The notes below the pieces were generated by a model that did not search any database, was not told where the DNA came from, and saw only the letters and a list, made by a program, of their open reading frames with translations. DNA of 64,000 nt from Anaspis maculata (taxonomy: Eukaryota > Arthropoda > Insecta > Coleoptera > Scraptiidae), in assembly GCA_949128115.1 (NCBI GenBank), contig OX421963.1, positions 4,216,001 through 4,280,000 of the forward strand, in the 5' to 3' direction. The position numbers were made by a program, and so were the translations under genes. Positions 45,665 to 56,155 of this stretch are shown one piece after another; position 1 is the first letter of the stretch, and every line of letters starts with the position of its first letter.

Positions 45665-47636
45665 TGCTCAACAATGAAAGTGTTACAATGCAAAAATTCA
45701 CCCAATTTTGAACCGCTGTAACTTTTGATTGGCACAAACGATTCTGATTCTGTTTTAAGTACTGAAGAGCCTGATCTTTTGGCCATCTTTCTTGTCAATA
45801 TAAAATCCATAGAGCCCCTCATAAAATTTCTACAGGGTGATGAACAGAGCAGTGCAAAATTGATGAAAGTTCAACATACCCCCGCTTTCGTTAAAAATTT
45901 TTTTCGGGAATATCAACACCAAATTTATGAAGAATGATGTATTCCCTCGAAACGGTTTTTGAATTTTAGGGATTCCAGTCAAAACCGCCAAAATGTGATT
46001 TTTTATTGTGAATACTGTATATTATTCTTGTAGCAACGCAAAAACATTAGAACTTTTCATATCAAGATGACGCCACTTAATAGGCTTGTTCACTGAACAA
46101 TTCTGAGCAATTTGACTTGCAAAACGTTCCTATTGTCTAGTGTAGGGGTGAAGAAAAGCCCAATTGGCAGTGTACTTTTTGGTACTACTCCTAAAATTCG
46201 AGTTTTCAGCATTGAAAAAAGGTTAATTTTTACTCTTTTCAGTCAACATGGGACTACGTCATTGGAATTGGATTAACAACATTTCCGCCATTTTGGAATT
46301 TTTTGCCTTTACCTCAAATTCCAAAACATAGGCATGTTTGGCATCATTTCTTGAAATGTTGGTCCCCTAAATGGGATTCTGTCAATAAGATCTGTCTATC
46401 TGTTTGTTTATCTGTCTATCTCTTTCCGAAAAAATATTGATAGAATTTTTAACCCCACCCCCCTTCTTCCTGAAATTCTCTGAGTGTCCAATTTGATATT
46501 CTTGAGCTCTCAATTCTTTTCAATGCAGTCAACGTCATCCTGCATAGCATCGGGAGAGATAATTTTCTGTGGAAAAAATGCCACCCAAATTTCACCCTTT
46601 CGCTCCCCCCACCTCATCTCAAAAATCTAAAATGGCAATACCTACTTTGTGATACATCAAATTGAAGGAAATTAAATTCTCTCCATGAACAAAATTTTTT
46701 CAAACTTTTTAAAACCCCCATTTTCCTCACAAAACACCCCAAATGTCTAATTTATTTGGAGAGGGGTTGAAAATTTCAAAAAAAATTGTTCTCGGAAGGA
46801 GAATTCAACTCTCTTCAATTTGATGTATCACAAAGTAGGTAGTGTTTCGTAAAATTTTGAAGCTGAGGTGGGGGAGAGCAAAAGGGTCGATTTGGGTAGC
46901 AGTTTTTCCACCGAAAATTCTTTTCTTCGATGTTTTCTATGATGACACTGACTGAATTGAAAACAATTGAGAGGTCCAGAAACAAGAATAAGACAGTCAG
47001 AAAATTTTTAGGGCGAAGAAAGGTAGGGTTAATATTTTTGTAAATATTTTTTTCAGAAAGAAAATTTAAATCTCTTCAATTTGATGTATCGCAAGGTAGG
47101 TCACCTCGTTTGAAATTTCAAAGTTGGGGTGAGTGGGGGCGAGGGGGCTCAAGATAGAAATTTGCCAATTTATGTTTTAGATGTCTCCTTTGATATGAAA
47201 ATCGACCTGTTTTTGCTCGAGGAAATATTCACTAGGAATCGGGAGTTATTGCAGGTGGATAGTTTTCAAATGGTCACCCGGTGCAGTATTCACAATAAAA
47301 AATCACATTTTGGCTGTTTCGACTGGAATCCTGAAAATTCAAAAACCGTTTCGAGGGAACACATCGTTCTTCATAAATTTGGTGTTAATACTCCCAAAAA
47401 GATTTTTTTGTGAAAACGGGGGTATGTTGAACTTTCATCAATTTTGCACTGCTCTGTTCATCACCTTGTAGAGAATTTATGAAAAACTCTATGCATTTCA
47501 TATTGACAAGGAAGATGGCCAAAAGATTGGGCTATTCAGAACTTGAAACAAAATCAAAATCATATGTGCCAATCAAAAGTTATAGCGGTTCAAGATTGAG
47601 TGAATTTTTGCTTTGTAACACTTTAATTGTTGAGCA
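45665..47636. mobile_element. Foldback palindrome 5
   Basis: TGCTCAACAATGAAAGTGTT at the left end pairs with AACACTTTAATTGTTGAGCA at the right. TACAGGGTG (45831) mirrors CACCTTGTA (47462). Arms run to GTGAATACTGTAT (46010) / GTGCAGTATTCAC (47283). An unpaired segment follows on the left (46.02-46.43 kb) before pairing resumes around a centre near 46740 (TTTGTGATACATCAAATTGA and its partner near 46816). No coding capacity; no clear target duplication. Confidence 0.82.
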
Positions 47637-48246
47637 GTTTAGTTCACCGAACTTGTAGCGTCACGAGTAAAGCAGTGGGTAACGGCCTCTGGCTGTGCGA
47701 GCGCGAGTCAGAGTGCAGGACTCTACTTTACCGGCGCTGTCACTGAAATGTCAATTACGTCATTCAAACGTCACAGTGTCAACTGAGTTTGTTGTTTACC
47801 ACTTAATGTTTTTTTAGTCACGTAGATGGCTGCATTTGTGAATATTTTTAATGCTAGTTTTTGATAACAATCTTGCAGCATTTGTAATTTTTTTATTTTG
47901 CTTGTTTTGAATATATTTAATGTTGTTTTGAGGAATCTCTTGTTTATCTGACCACCCTTCACGTTGGTGGTCAGATAAACGTTAAGCTGAAAATTCCAAC
48001 TCGATTCACATGCCTCGTCTGCCGGACTCAACATAAACGCCTACCCGAAGAGTTGAAGCCAGAAATAGATGCACGCTACCCCAATCTAGATTAAAACCTG
48101 AGATGCACCCAGATGGTCTGTTCCCCTCCCCCCATAGATCTGTCTCTCCATATAAAACAACTGAGAACAGTGGTGGCAGTTCACGTTACTACCCTAGATA
48201 TAAGCAACCCCTATTCTAACGACCATATAGGGTCATCGACCTACTA
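47637..48246. other. Intergenic DNA between two foldbacks, with one strong hairpin
   Basis: No gene is visible. It contains the 15-bp-stem hairpin listed next. The rest is non-repetitive within the window. Confidence 0.4.
47942..47980. repeat. Perfect 15-bp stem hairpin
   Basis: GTTTATCTGACCACC (47942-47956), a nine-base loop CTTCACGTT, then GGTGGTCAGATAAAC (47966-47980). Arms are exact complements. There is no T-run or tRNA-like context; it may be the tip of a decayed palindromic element. Confidence 0.85.
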
Positions 48247-49411
48247 TACAGAGTGATTCATGAGTGACCTTACATAGGCTTATGGGAGATAGAGGACTTC
48301 GAGGCGAGTCAGGATCCACTGAAGAAATTTTATTTTCTCAAATGGTTACGAAGATACAGGGTGTTTTGTGGGTTTCGTATGAAACATAGAAAAGCGATAT
48401 TTCTGAAACGACCAGAGATATTTTGTTGAGATTCACCAGTAATATTTCTCTATTGGAACTCATCCCGAAGCCATACCGGGTGAGTCAAAATCCAGGGCCG
48501 GGCTAGAAAAAAGGTGCCCCTTTTTTGTTTCATCAAATAGTACATTTTTGACCGCTTTTCTAAAAAACTGCTATCGGATTCAAAAAGCCAAGGAAAAATG
48601 CTTCAAGAATCACTCTTCAATTTAGATGGCACACCTCAACCGTTTCGACAATAAAATTAAAAATAAAATTTGTGGGTGAGTTCCCATTTTCGATCGGACA
48701 TAATCGACTCATTGTTTGATTGAATTCATTCAAATTCATTTTTCAGCTTGGCTTTGTTGAATGAAAGAGCTTGGTTGAGGAAAAAACTCCAGGGCCGACA
48801 ATTTTTTTTATTGACAAAATCGAGAGTGAAACCAAAATTAGACTCAATTTGGTTGTAAGATAAAATTTTCGGCTATGGAATTTTTCTTCCTACCAAGCCG
48901 TTCTATTCCACAGAGACAAGGTGGAAAATAAATTTGAATGAATTCAATCAAACAATGAGTCGATTATGTCCGGTCAAAAATGGAAACTCACCCATAAATT
49001 TCACTTTCAATTTTTATGTCGAAACGGTTCAGGTGTGCCATCTAAATTGAAGAGTGATTCTTGAAGCATTTTTCATTTGCTTTTCGAATCCGATAGCAGT
49101 TTTTTAGAAAAGCGGTCAGAAAATATACTTTTTGATCAAATAAAAAAGGGGCACATTTTTTCAATCCCGGACCTGAATTTTGACTTACCCAGTATGGCTT
49201 CCGGGTGAGTTCCAATAGAGGAACATTACTGGTGAATTTCAAAAAAATATCTCCAGCCGTTTCAGAAATATCGCTCATCAAAGTTTCATACGAAACACAC
49301 AAAACACCCTGTATCTTCGTAACCAATGGAGAAAACAAAATTTCTTCAGTGGATCCTGACTCGCCTCAAAGTACTCAATCTCCCGTAAGGTCACTCATGA
49401 ATCACCCTGTA
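48247..49411. mobile_element. Foldback palindrome 6 with two concentric motif pairs
   Basis: The element starts at the motif itself: TACAGAGTGATTCATGAGTG on the left and, read inward from the right, TACAGGGTGATTCATGAGTG, with TA at both edges as the likely target duplication. A second pair lies inside: TACAGGGTGTTTTGTG (48355) and CACAAAACACCCTGTA ending 49313. Arms continue (AAAGCGGTCA and partner near 48550/49113) to a centre near 48830. Non-coding. Confidence 0.88.
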
Positions 49412-49499
49412 GTTCCCCCAAACCGTACATAAGGTACAGGAACTCGTAATATACATGTAAGTACATGAAGTAGTAGGTACAGTATACAAATAAATTAAT

Positions 49500-49998
49500 A
49501 AGGTGGTTATATCACAGTACAATTCAGAAATTCATCTACGGAATAATAACATTTTTCGATTAGGTAAAGTTTAGTTCCAGATTTAAATCTTGTGAAGCTT
49601 TCAATGTTTTTGATTCTATTGGGGAGCTTGCATCCATCCCCGTTTGTGTTGTTAAACAGTTCCTCCCAGCATTTTGTTTTGGATTGATTGATTTCTATTC
49701 TGAGGGCTTTTCTTGCGTTCTTATACTTTTCCCGTCTGAACTTATCCCCTTGTTTCCTGGTGTTTGCTTTTATCAACTTTTTTTCAGCATTGAGACCCGT
49801 CTTTCTTTTCTCTGCAATGCTCTGGTTCCACCAATAAACGTGCCGTCGGCCTCCTTTGGGGTGAAATGGTGGCATAGCGGAATTGCAGGCTGTTTCCAAT
49901 GAGGATGTAAATTGAGCCGTATCAGCGCTATCTTGAATTAATCGTTGAAAGAAGACCTTTCTCGACATATCCAGCGGGAGTTTTTTTACTTTTCTCAC
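49500..49998 (-). pseudogene. Non-LTR ORF2 fragment (endonuclease-RT linker), copy 2
   Basis: The minus frame 49998-49507 reads ...FHPKGGRRHVYWWNQSIAEK, then KYKNARKALRIEINQSKTKC and WEELFNN. This is the linker after the AP endonuclease of R1/Loa/Jockey-type ORF2 (YWWNxxI ... Y..AR..LR.EI..SK..CW). The RT domain itself is absent: homology stops near 49500. Upstream, at about 50.0-50.06 kb, it is joined directly to ORF1 sequence, so the endonuclease core has been deleted. Confidence 0.8.
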
Positions 49999-50061
49999 AT
50001 TCCATTTTTAGTTGGAGTGTCTCCCCATTTTTTCGCTCTCGCGATATCAAATCGGATGAAG

Positions 50062-50414
50062 TCAAGGTCTTATATAGACCACTGTCTGCTTGAATGCTAC
50101 ATAGATTCCTCCTTCTACTGTTCTTTTTTCACCTTCCAGTTTTTCGGGGTCTTTCTTGAACAGGTTTTTATTTTTTATACTTCTACGATTTGTATCCTCG
50201 TCGCAAAAAATGATGAAATCTCCGGCAATTTCTTGTATGGGATCGCCGGTCTCGAGAGTGGTGACTTTGTAGCTTTCCTTCTCCCACCGCTCATTTATGA
50301 TTCTCTCCAGATCTGCATAGCATTTGATTTCCGTCTCCCTTGTGTCCACCATATCTTCTTGTATTTTGTTAGTTCTACAAACATCGCAGGATATTCAGGT
50401 GCAGGAAGTTGACT
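50062..50414 (-). pseudogene. Non-LTR ORF1 middle segment, copy 2
   Basis: Minus strand from 50406: PAPEYPAMFVELTKYKK in one phase, then a 96-codon frame (50352-50062) with EIKCYADLERIINERWEKES and YKVTTLETGDPIQEIAGDF. It belongs between the coiled coil (51.3-51.9 kb) and the missing gag part of ORF1. I recall similar KxRW...GxP...D segments in ORF1 proteins of hemipteran R1-like elements, but cannot check this. It ends at the deletion joined to ORF2. Confidence 0.6.
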
Positions 50415-51277
50415 ACACATATGAAGCACAAATCAAGCCAACCGGTGAAATCCTCAGTGCTTCATTTGTGCTTCATTGTGCTTCAAACTGAAGCCAAGTC
50501 ACACCCACGGTTCAGTAGATATAGGACTCCAAAGTGAAAAACGCAGGGCTAAAAATTGGCCACAGCTTTTTTGTTATTGAAGCACAAATAAAGCTAACTG
50601 GTGAAATCCTCAGTGCTTTGTTAGTGCTTCATTGTGCTTCAAACTGAAGCGCAGTCACACTTACACAGTTCAAGAATTAGAGGGTTTCAAAGAGAAAAGT
50701 GCAGGACTGGAAGTTGGCTACAGCGTTTTTGTTATCGAAGCACAAATGGTGTGATTGGGTTCTGGTTTGAAGCACAATAAGGCACTAGCAAAGTACTAGG
50801 AATTCCACAATCAGCTTCATTTGTGCTTCAATAACAAAAAAGCTGTAGTCAACTTCCAGCCCTGCACTTTGCATTTTGGAGCCCTATATCTCTTGAACCG
50901 AGAGTGTGGCTGGGCTCCGGTTAAAAGCACAATGAAGAACTAACAAATCACTAAGGATTCCACTAGTTAGCTTCATTTGTGCTTCAATAACAAAAAAGCT
51001 GTAGCCAACTTCCAGACCTGCACTTCGCACATTGGAGCCCTATATCTCTTGAACCGTAGATGTGGCTAGGCTTCAGTTTGAAGCACAATGAAGCACTAAC
51101 GGAGCAGTAAGGATCTCACCAGTTAGCTTTATTTGTGCTTCAATAACAAAGAAGCTGTAGCCAACTTCCAGCCCTGCACTTTGCACTCTGGAGCCCTATA
51201 TCTCTTGAACCGTAGATGTGGCTGGGCTCCAGTTTGAAGTACAATGAAGCACCAACAAAGCACTGAACATTCCACCA
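50415..51277. mobile_element. 863-bp insertion of inverted tandem repeats in ORF1
   Basis: The insert is flanked by direct GTTGACT (50408-50414, 51278-51284; AGTTGACT if counted as eight). It consists of about five units of roughly 167 bases built on TTCATTTGTGCTTCAATAAC, AAAAAGCTGTAG and CAACTTCCAGCCCTGCACTT. The two left units are inverted relative to the three right ones, switching near 50750, so the whole can fold back. Removing it with one target copy joins ORF1 (KRSQ to LPAPEYP) in one reading frame. The ORF1 tail from 51284 leftward (LVECSVLCW...) is insertion sequence. Confidence 0.8.
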
Positions 51278-51284
51278 GTTGACT

Positions 51285-52421
51285 TCTTTTTAGTCGGATT
51301 ACTCCCGCTTCTGCCTGTCTCCTTCGCTTTTCGAGTTCGTCAAATTTTTGCTTCTGGTCTTCTTTGTGGCGGTTGAATTTTGTCTCTTGGTCTTCCATTT
51401 TTTGTTTCAACTCTTTGAGACTTCCCTCGATGTTTCTGATGCTTGGGTGCTCAGTTATCAGGTCAGTTTTCTGCTCAGCTTCAAGTGTTTGCCGTCGCTC
51501 CTCTTCAAGTTGAAATCTTTCCACAATATTCAAGTGAGTCTCAACCATGTCATTGAACCTCATGTTAATAGCTTCGACTGCCTTCTCAATCGGGACGTTT
51601 CTGTTTTTCCCGATTATATTTATTTCACTCAGTTTCATTTTGATTGTTTGGGCGGCGTTACCATAACGTTTTTCTGGTTGTTCTATCCTTCCTTTTTCTT
51701 TGCGTCCTTTCTTCTGTGTGATGCCTTCGATTGGAGACATGGAAACGTCATCTCTCTTTCTTTTGTCGACCATTGTCCTAAAGATCAGTTCAATGTCTGT
51801 TGTTTGGTGCCTCACTTTTGTATTCTTCTCTATATCTGTCAACGACATCGATCTTTTTGAGCCAGCCTGTGGCCCTCTCTTCGTCGTCTTATTTGGAATT
51901 GAAACCCCAACGTGAATCGAAAAGGTAAATTTGGAGTCAGCTGTACTTTTGTGATATCCTGATGGGATAGACAAGGAACTCTCATGAAATGTAAATGTTT
52001 TCCTTCTTCTCGGCTTATCAGCGCCATAGGAGTTTTTGCGCCTTTTATTGATAACAGTGAATTATTACATGGGAATTACAATATACGCAAATTTTTCAAC
52101 AAACACAAAACATCCATGACTTATCGGGATTCGAACCCGCGCCATCCGCACCACAGACGGCAAACAACCGACTGTGCTACGGGGCCGTCTGGACAAGGAA
52201 CTCTCATGAAGCCTATTTCCGATGAGGCCCACACGTGGAATCAACCCAGTCAGGTGCTTGCCGGTGAGAGTGCCAACAAGACCGCCCAAGGTACTGATCA
52301 GAGCGGGTAAAAGCAAAAGAAGTGAGACCAAATAGAAAAACACTCCTGCAAAATTGAGAGTGTCCACATTTTGTTTCCGAAAGAGAACACATATTTTCGT
52401 TGAATGCAAGATAAGTGACAT
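51285..52421 (-). pseudogene. Non-LTR ORF1 N-terminal half with coiled coil, copy 2
   Basis: Begins MSLILHSTKICV at 52421, with a hydrophobic LVSLLLLLPALIS and GLIPRVGLIGNRLHESSLS. It is interrupted by a 203-bp SINE (51989-52191) and continues IPSGYHKSTADSKFTFSIH, KRGPQAGSKRSMS and a long charged helix: EAINMRFNDMVETHLNIVER, then SLKELKQKMEDQETKFNRHK, a predicted coiled coil typical of gag-like ORF1 proteins that bind element RNA. SINE plus one target copy is 222 bases, a multiple of three, so both halves are in one frame once it is removed. The N-terminus is shared with copy 1 at 42.67-43.25 kb. The far end is cut by the 863-bp insertion. Confidence 0.75.
51989..52191 (-). mobile_element. 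tRNA-derived SINE with 19-bp target duplication
   Basis: GACAAGGAACTCTCATGAA occurs at both edges (51970-51988 and 52192-52210). The minus-strand head has an A box, TAGCACAGTCGG, and a perfect B box, GGTTCGAATCC, with tRNA-like text between. The body ends ...GAAGGAAAACATTTACAT. The fragment at 42.8 kb supplies the empty site (TTCATGAGAATTCCTTGTCC uninterrupted). Insertion most likely used a non-LTR endonuclease. Confidence 0.88.
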
Positions 52422-52658
52422 TTACAGTTGAGCTTGTGAAAGGACATTGTCGGTATTATCAAGGAACGAGAATTCCAACCACAATCATCGAGTACTCATA
52501 TCACTTCCATATTCCATTCGAACTCCAACATTCAACGTACGCATTCTTGGTGAGGAGATTCCGTGTTGCTATCGAATATGTTTATAAATAAATATGCCCG
52601 TCAAAACAGGGCAGTAAAACAGAGCAAACCCGAGTCTGAAGCAGCGGCTAAAGGGATG
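52422..52658 (-). other. Non-LTR 5' UTR, copy 2
   Basis: Matches 43014-43248 of copy 1 up to the shared 5' boundary at 52658 (CCATCCCTTTAGCCGCTGC). It contains TGCCCGTCAAAACAGGGCAG and CGTACGCATTCTTGGTGAG words in both copies. Presumably the internal promoter region of the element. Confidence 0.6.
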
Positions 52659-52890
52659 GTTTTATTATTAATAAAAGTTGATTTTGCTTGCATTTCATTC
52701 GCGTTTCATTCAAGAATCAAACCTCATCCCCAAGGACTCATTTTCATCTCGAGTAAGAACTCACAGAACGTAGGTAAAAGATGAACGACGTGTGGAAGGG
52801 AAGGAACAACGACGATCACTGTCAACATCAAAAAACGGGGTTACACCACAGAAATGGTTCCGTGACCAGGATACACTACACTACCACTAC
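52659..52890 (-). repeat. Dispersed repeat B, copy 2
   Basis: Inverted counterpart of 41526-41800 (GCTTGCATTTCATTCGCGTT to CCGTGACCAGGATACACTAC). It abuts the 5' boundary of the non-LTR element here, whereas copy 1 lies 1.4 kb from the other non-LTR fragment, so the two repeats are independent. Confidence 0.6.
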
Positions 52891-54694
52891 TACCACTACC
52901 TACCAACCGTGTAATGTGCTCTTTTTTAATAACACACGCTCTCTGTTTCGACATTCGATCCGCTTGTAAGAAATCTCGCATGATGCAATCAACGATCCTG
53001 AGCATGATACTTGGGATAGGAACTGTCGAATGTGGTCACTTTCAGCTGAACTCGTATCGTAGATATAAATGCGCCCAGTAGTATTTTCAATGCTGAAAAG
53101 AATCTACCGACCCGACCCTAAAGACCCAAATTTAAACTTCACTTGGAATCTGGATTGGGAAAAAGATTGAATGAACATCAACTCATGAAATTCAAATCAG
53201 TTCTGAATACTTCAACATGTTTTTTTTTTGCATGGAACTAGCATTGTTGGTGAATGAACCAAATTACTACCGCAGATTTTTGGAGAAGAATCTGGGTGAA
53301 AACGGTAGAGCTTTATGGTTACGCGTAAGGTCTGCTAGGTTCAGTCATTAAAGCTAACTTGAGACCAGCTCAATTGAATGACGCTCATCGTTCAGGTGAC
53401 CGCGGAAAATACAATTCAACTTTAACAAAATCCAAACAGGTTGATGAAATGCAGCGGAGTTCTGTTCCATTTAAAACAAATGGAAGCCGACCGAAAACAA
53501 TCCTATGCAATGTTCAATTTCCAAACTCAAACGCAGCAGAGTGTCTCCGCGCTGAGCACGGAAGCGGCAAATCATACGTTTCCAACCGCGCGTCGTCCTC
53601 CGGACGCTTAATTGATTTAAACTTTTCCATTTTTCCGGAAAACCGCATGTGTGCCGACCCTCCGTTCCCATAAATAGCTCTGTATGCTCCCAGCTCCAGC
53701 AGGGGACCCGGAGCTTTCCACGGTAGTTGCAACCAGCAGCAGTAGTGGCAGTAGTCAATTTCCGGCCCGACCGACCGACGAGGTCCGTCTATGGCAATAT
53801 TTTATACGCCGCACCGTGTCCGGTCTATTTATTGCACACACAACGACGCGAGAAAACGCCTTACTTGGAAGGCTACAAATTGCGTTCGTTGGTGTGTGTA
53901 GTGGCAGCCACGGCGCCCCCCTGGAGCAGAGGCTGGCGGGTCGCATCAGTATATCGGAAAGTGCTTTGGGGACTCCGGGGAGAGAGAGCCGGACCGACCG
54001 CAGCCTCGAATAAATGAGCTCGGCCGACACAGGGAGCAGTGACTAAACACGCCGAAAACGACGCCACAAAGTGGGCCCGGACCACGGTCCCTCCAAGACC
54101 CTTTTTATTCGAACGCGTACACGGGAGACATCAGAAGTGGGATAGGTACCCCGAAAGTTCCCGGAACAAGAAATGAACACGCGCGTTAATGAAAGGGACA
54201 CGCGTGTGTGTCCCTTTGAAAATAATGGAGCTGTAGCGACTATGCCGAAAGGGAAGGTTGAAATGAATAGGATTGCGATAGGGCCTGGCCTGAAGGGGTT
54301 CGGTGCGCTAGCTGCGCTGCCGCTACAGACCTTCCACAGCCGCAACCACCGCCGCCGCCACCGGAAGTAAGCGTATTAATGTCTGATGCCATCGATACGG
54401 TTTACACCGGGAACACTCCTGTATCGCTTCCGGCGACATGCATGCATTAGGCAGACAATGCCCGTCTCTCCGTGGCGGAACACGAATCGATAATATTATT
54501 GATACTGGTGGCAAACACCTAATATTGTGATAGGTGCCAGCTAGGGTTGCGGCTGTCGAGAGACTTGCATGTGTGCGAAGAGCGCGATGAGTGAAACGAT
54601 ATTGCATCCTGTCATTTCGAATACATCCATATTTCCAAGAGATTTTTACACCTTAGAGAGTGTTTAGCAGAGAGCAGAGGCTCTGTAGTTATTA
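52891..54694. other. Single-copy-looking DNA, GC-rich from 53.55 to 54.6 kb
   Basis: 53.55-54.6 kb is the most GC- and CpG-rich stretch of the window. It includes a perfect 10-bp stem, AAAGGGACAC (54192) with GTGTCCCTTT (54208), around GCGTGT. Many frames stay open because stops are rare in GC-rich DNA; none overlaps a motif I know. It could be a promoter or CpG-rich regulatory region near a gene outside the window; the sequence alone does not show this. Confidence 0.4.
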
Positions 54695-55436
54695 TAGTCC
54701 GGATGCTAGTTGGAAGTACCTTGCATTTTTTGATGAGAAGATGCCACTCGGTGGAAATGCTCTTTGCATCGTACTCTTCCGATCCAGAAAAGTAGTCATC
54801 AGCGCCATCCATGCCGGCGGCGTATACAGGGTGATACAGAAAAAAAAAGTTGAAAAATTATATTCAAATGACCGAAACATGTGGAGACGTGTCACTCACC
54901 ACATACATTAACTATTTCATGCTTATGAAGTCGCAACAAACTGTTTTTGATTACCTTGAACCGTCTTCGAAATATAGGGGAAAACCAGAAGAAAAAAACA
55001 AAACACTCTTTTTTCCATAAAAAAATGATTCTTCGAGATATTGACACAATACTTGGTATTTCTACAAAAAGTAATGTTAGAAATAATATGAGCTGGGTAG
55101 CCAAATTCTAAGCCAACTATTTCCAGAAGTACGATTGTAAACTTTTTTTCCTCTTGAGCACCATCTTGAATCTGCCCTGTGAGGCATCGTTGAAAAAGTG
55201 ATTGGTTATTATAATAGTGGTAACATGGAATCATTGCATCGCAAAAACAACCTCCTCATCATAATTTAGTGACCTCTTCGGCGAAAAAGAATTGTCATTC
55301 ACGTATTTTTTGGCTCTTCAAAGCTTTAGTGCCCATAATGGCATTTGCAACATCTGGAATGGTAAAATATATTACGCTTTATGAACCTTGATGTACTTTG
55401 AGGTAGCCTACCAAGTTTTACCATCATCAATTGAGA

Positions 55437-56151
55437 GGTTTGTTCTTAAAAGTTGTTTGGACAGAATTTGTGTCGTTTTTTTTATGAAAAATACAAAATA
55501 TTGGGTCTCTCACCCTCACTTGATCCCTCACTGAGGATAGCCTGAAACCGAAAGTCTCCGAATTTTTCATGATAATGGTTCAGTGAGAAGTGCTCTTCAA
55601 TGTTTAGTTGTCAAAAATTGCATAGTGGCGTTCAGATTTCAGACAGAGAGCGACAAAGAAGTTCATGCAGTAAAAAAAGACATAAATTACAGTCGATAAA
55701 AAACTAGTCCAGAGCTAGACTGAAAGCAGTCTGGAGACCTTGCTTTTCATAACATAAATGTGCAATTTGGTACAGTGTTAGAGCTTCAAGTTAGTGATGT
55801 TTCGAGCCTTTTACCCACGCTTGAGAGTATTACAGAATCTGTGTATTGCGGGAAGCCTATCTAAAAGGGACATTTCCAGGATTTCTCCGTTGCATTGAAA
55901 GCTGTGTTTTTTTTCACTGCATGAACTTCTTTGTCGCTCTCTGTCTGGAATCTGAACGCAACTATGCAGATTTTGACAACAACACATTGAAGGGCAGTTC
56001 TCAATGAACCATTAGCATGAAAATTTTGGAGACTTTCGGTTTCAGGCTTTCCTCAACGAGGGATCAAATAAGGGTGGAAGATACAATATTTTGAATTTTC
56101 CATAAAAAAAATAAAACAAATTTTGTTCAAACAGCTTTTGAGAACAAACCT
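55437..56151. repeat. Palindrome at the centre of foldback 7
   Basis: AGGTTTGTTCTTAAAAG pairs with CTTTTGAGAACAAACCT. TTCATGCAGTAAAAAAAGAC pairs with TTTTTTTCACTGCATGAA. The core around 55.78 kb is less symmetric. It abuts foldback 8. Confidence 0.8.
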
Positions 56152-56155
56152 TTTA

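Noticed and set aside
50062..50412. 155-codon plus-strand frame opposite the non-LTR ORF1 segment
   Set aside because: It is the antisense shadow of ORF1 sequence on the minus strand.
51348..51860. 170-codon plus-strand frame rich in F and L
   Set aside because: Antisense shadow of the coiled-coil ORF1 on the minus strand.
52110..52191. Functional tRNA gene
   Set aside because: A and B boxes are present, but it is the head of a 203-bp SINE with a 19-bp target duplication, and acceptor-stem pairing is poor.
53684..54370. Overlapping frames of 90-109 codons in GC-rich DNA
   Set aside because: Open on both strands in several phases simply because stops are rare there; no motif supports any of them.
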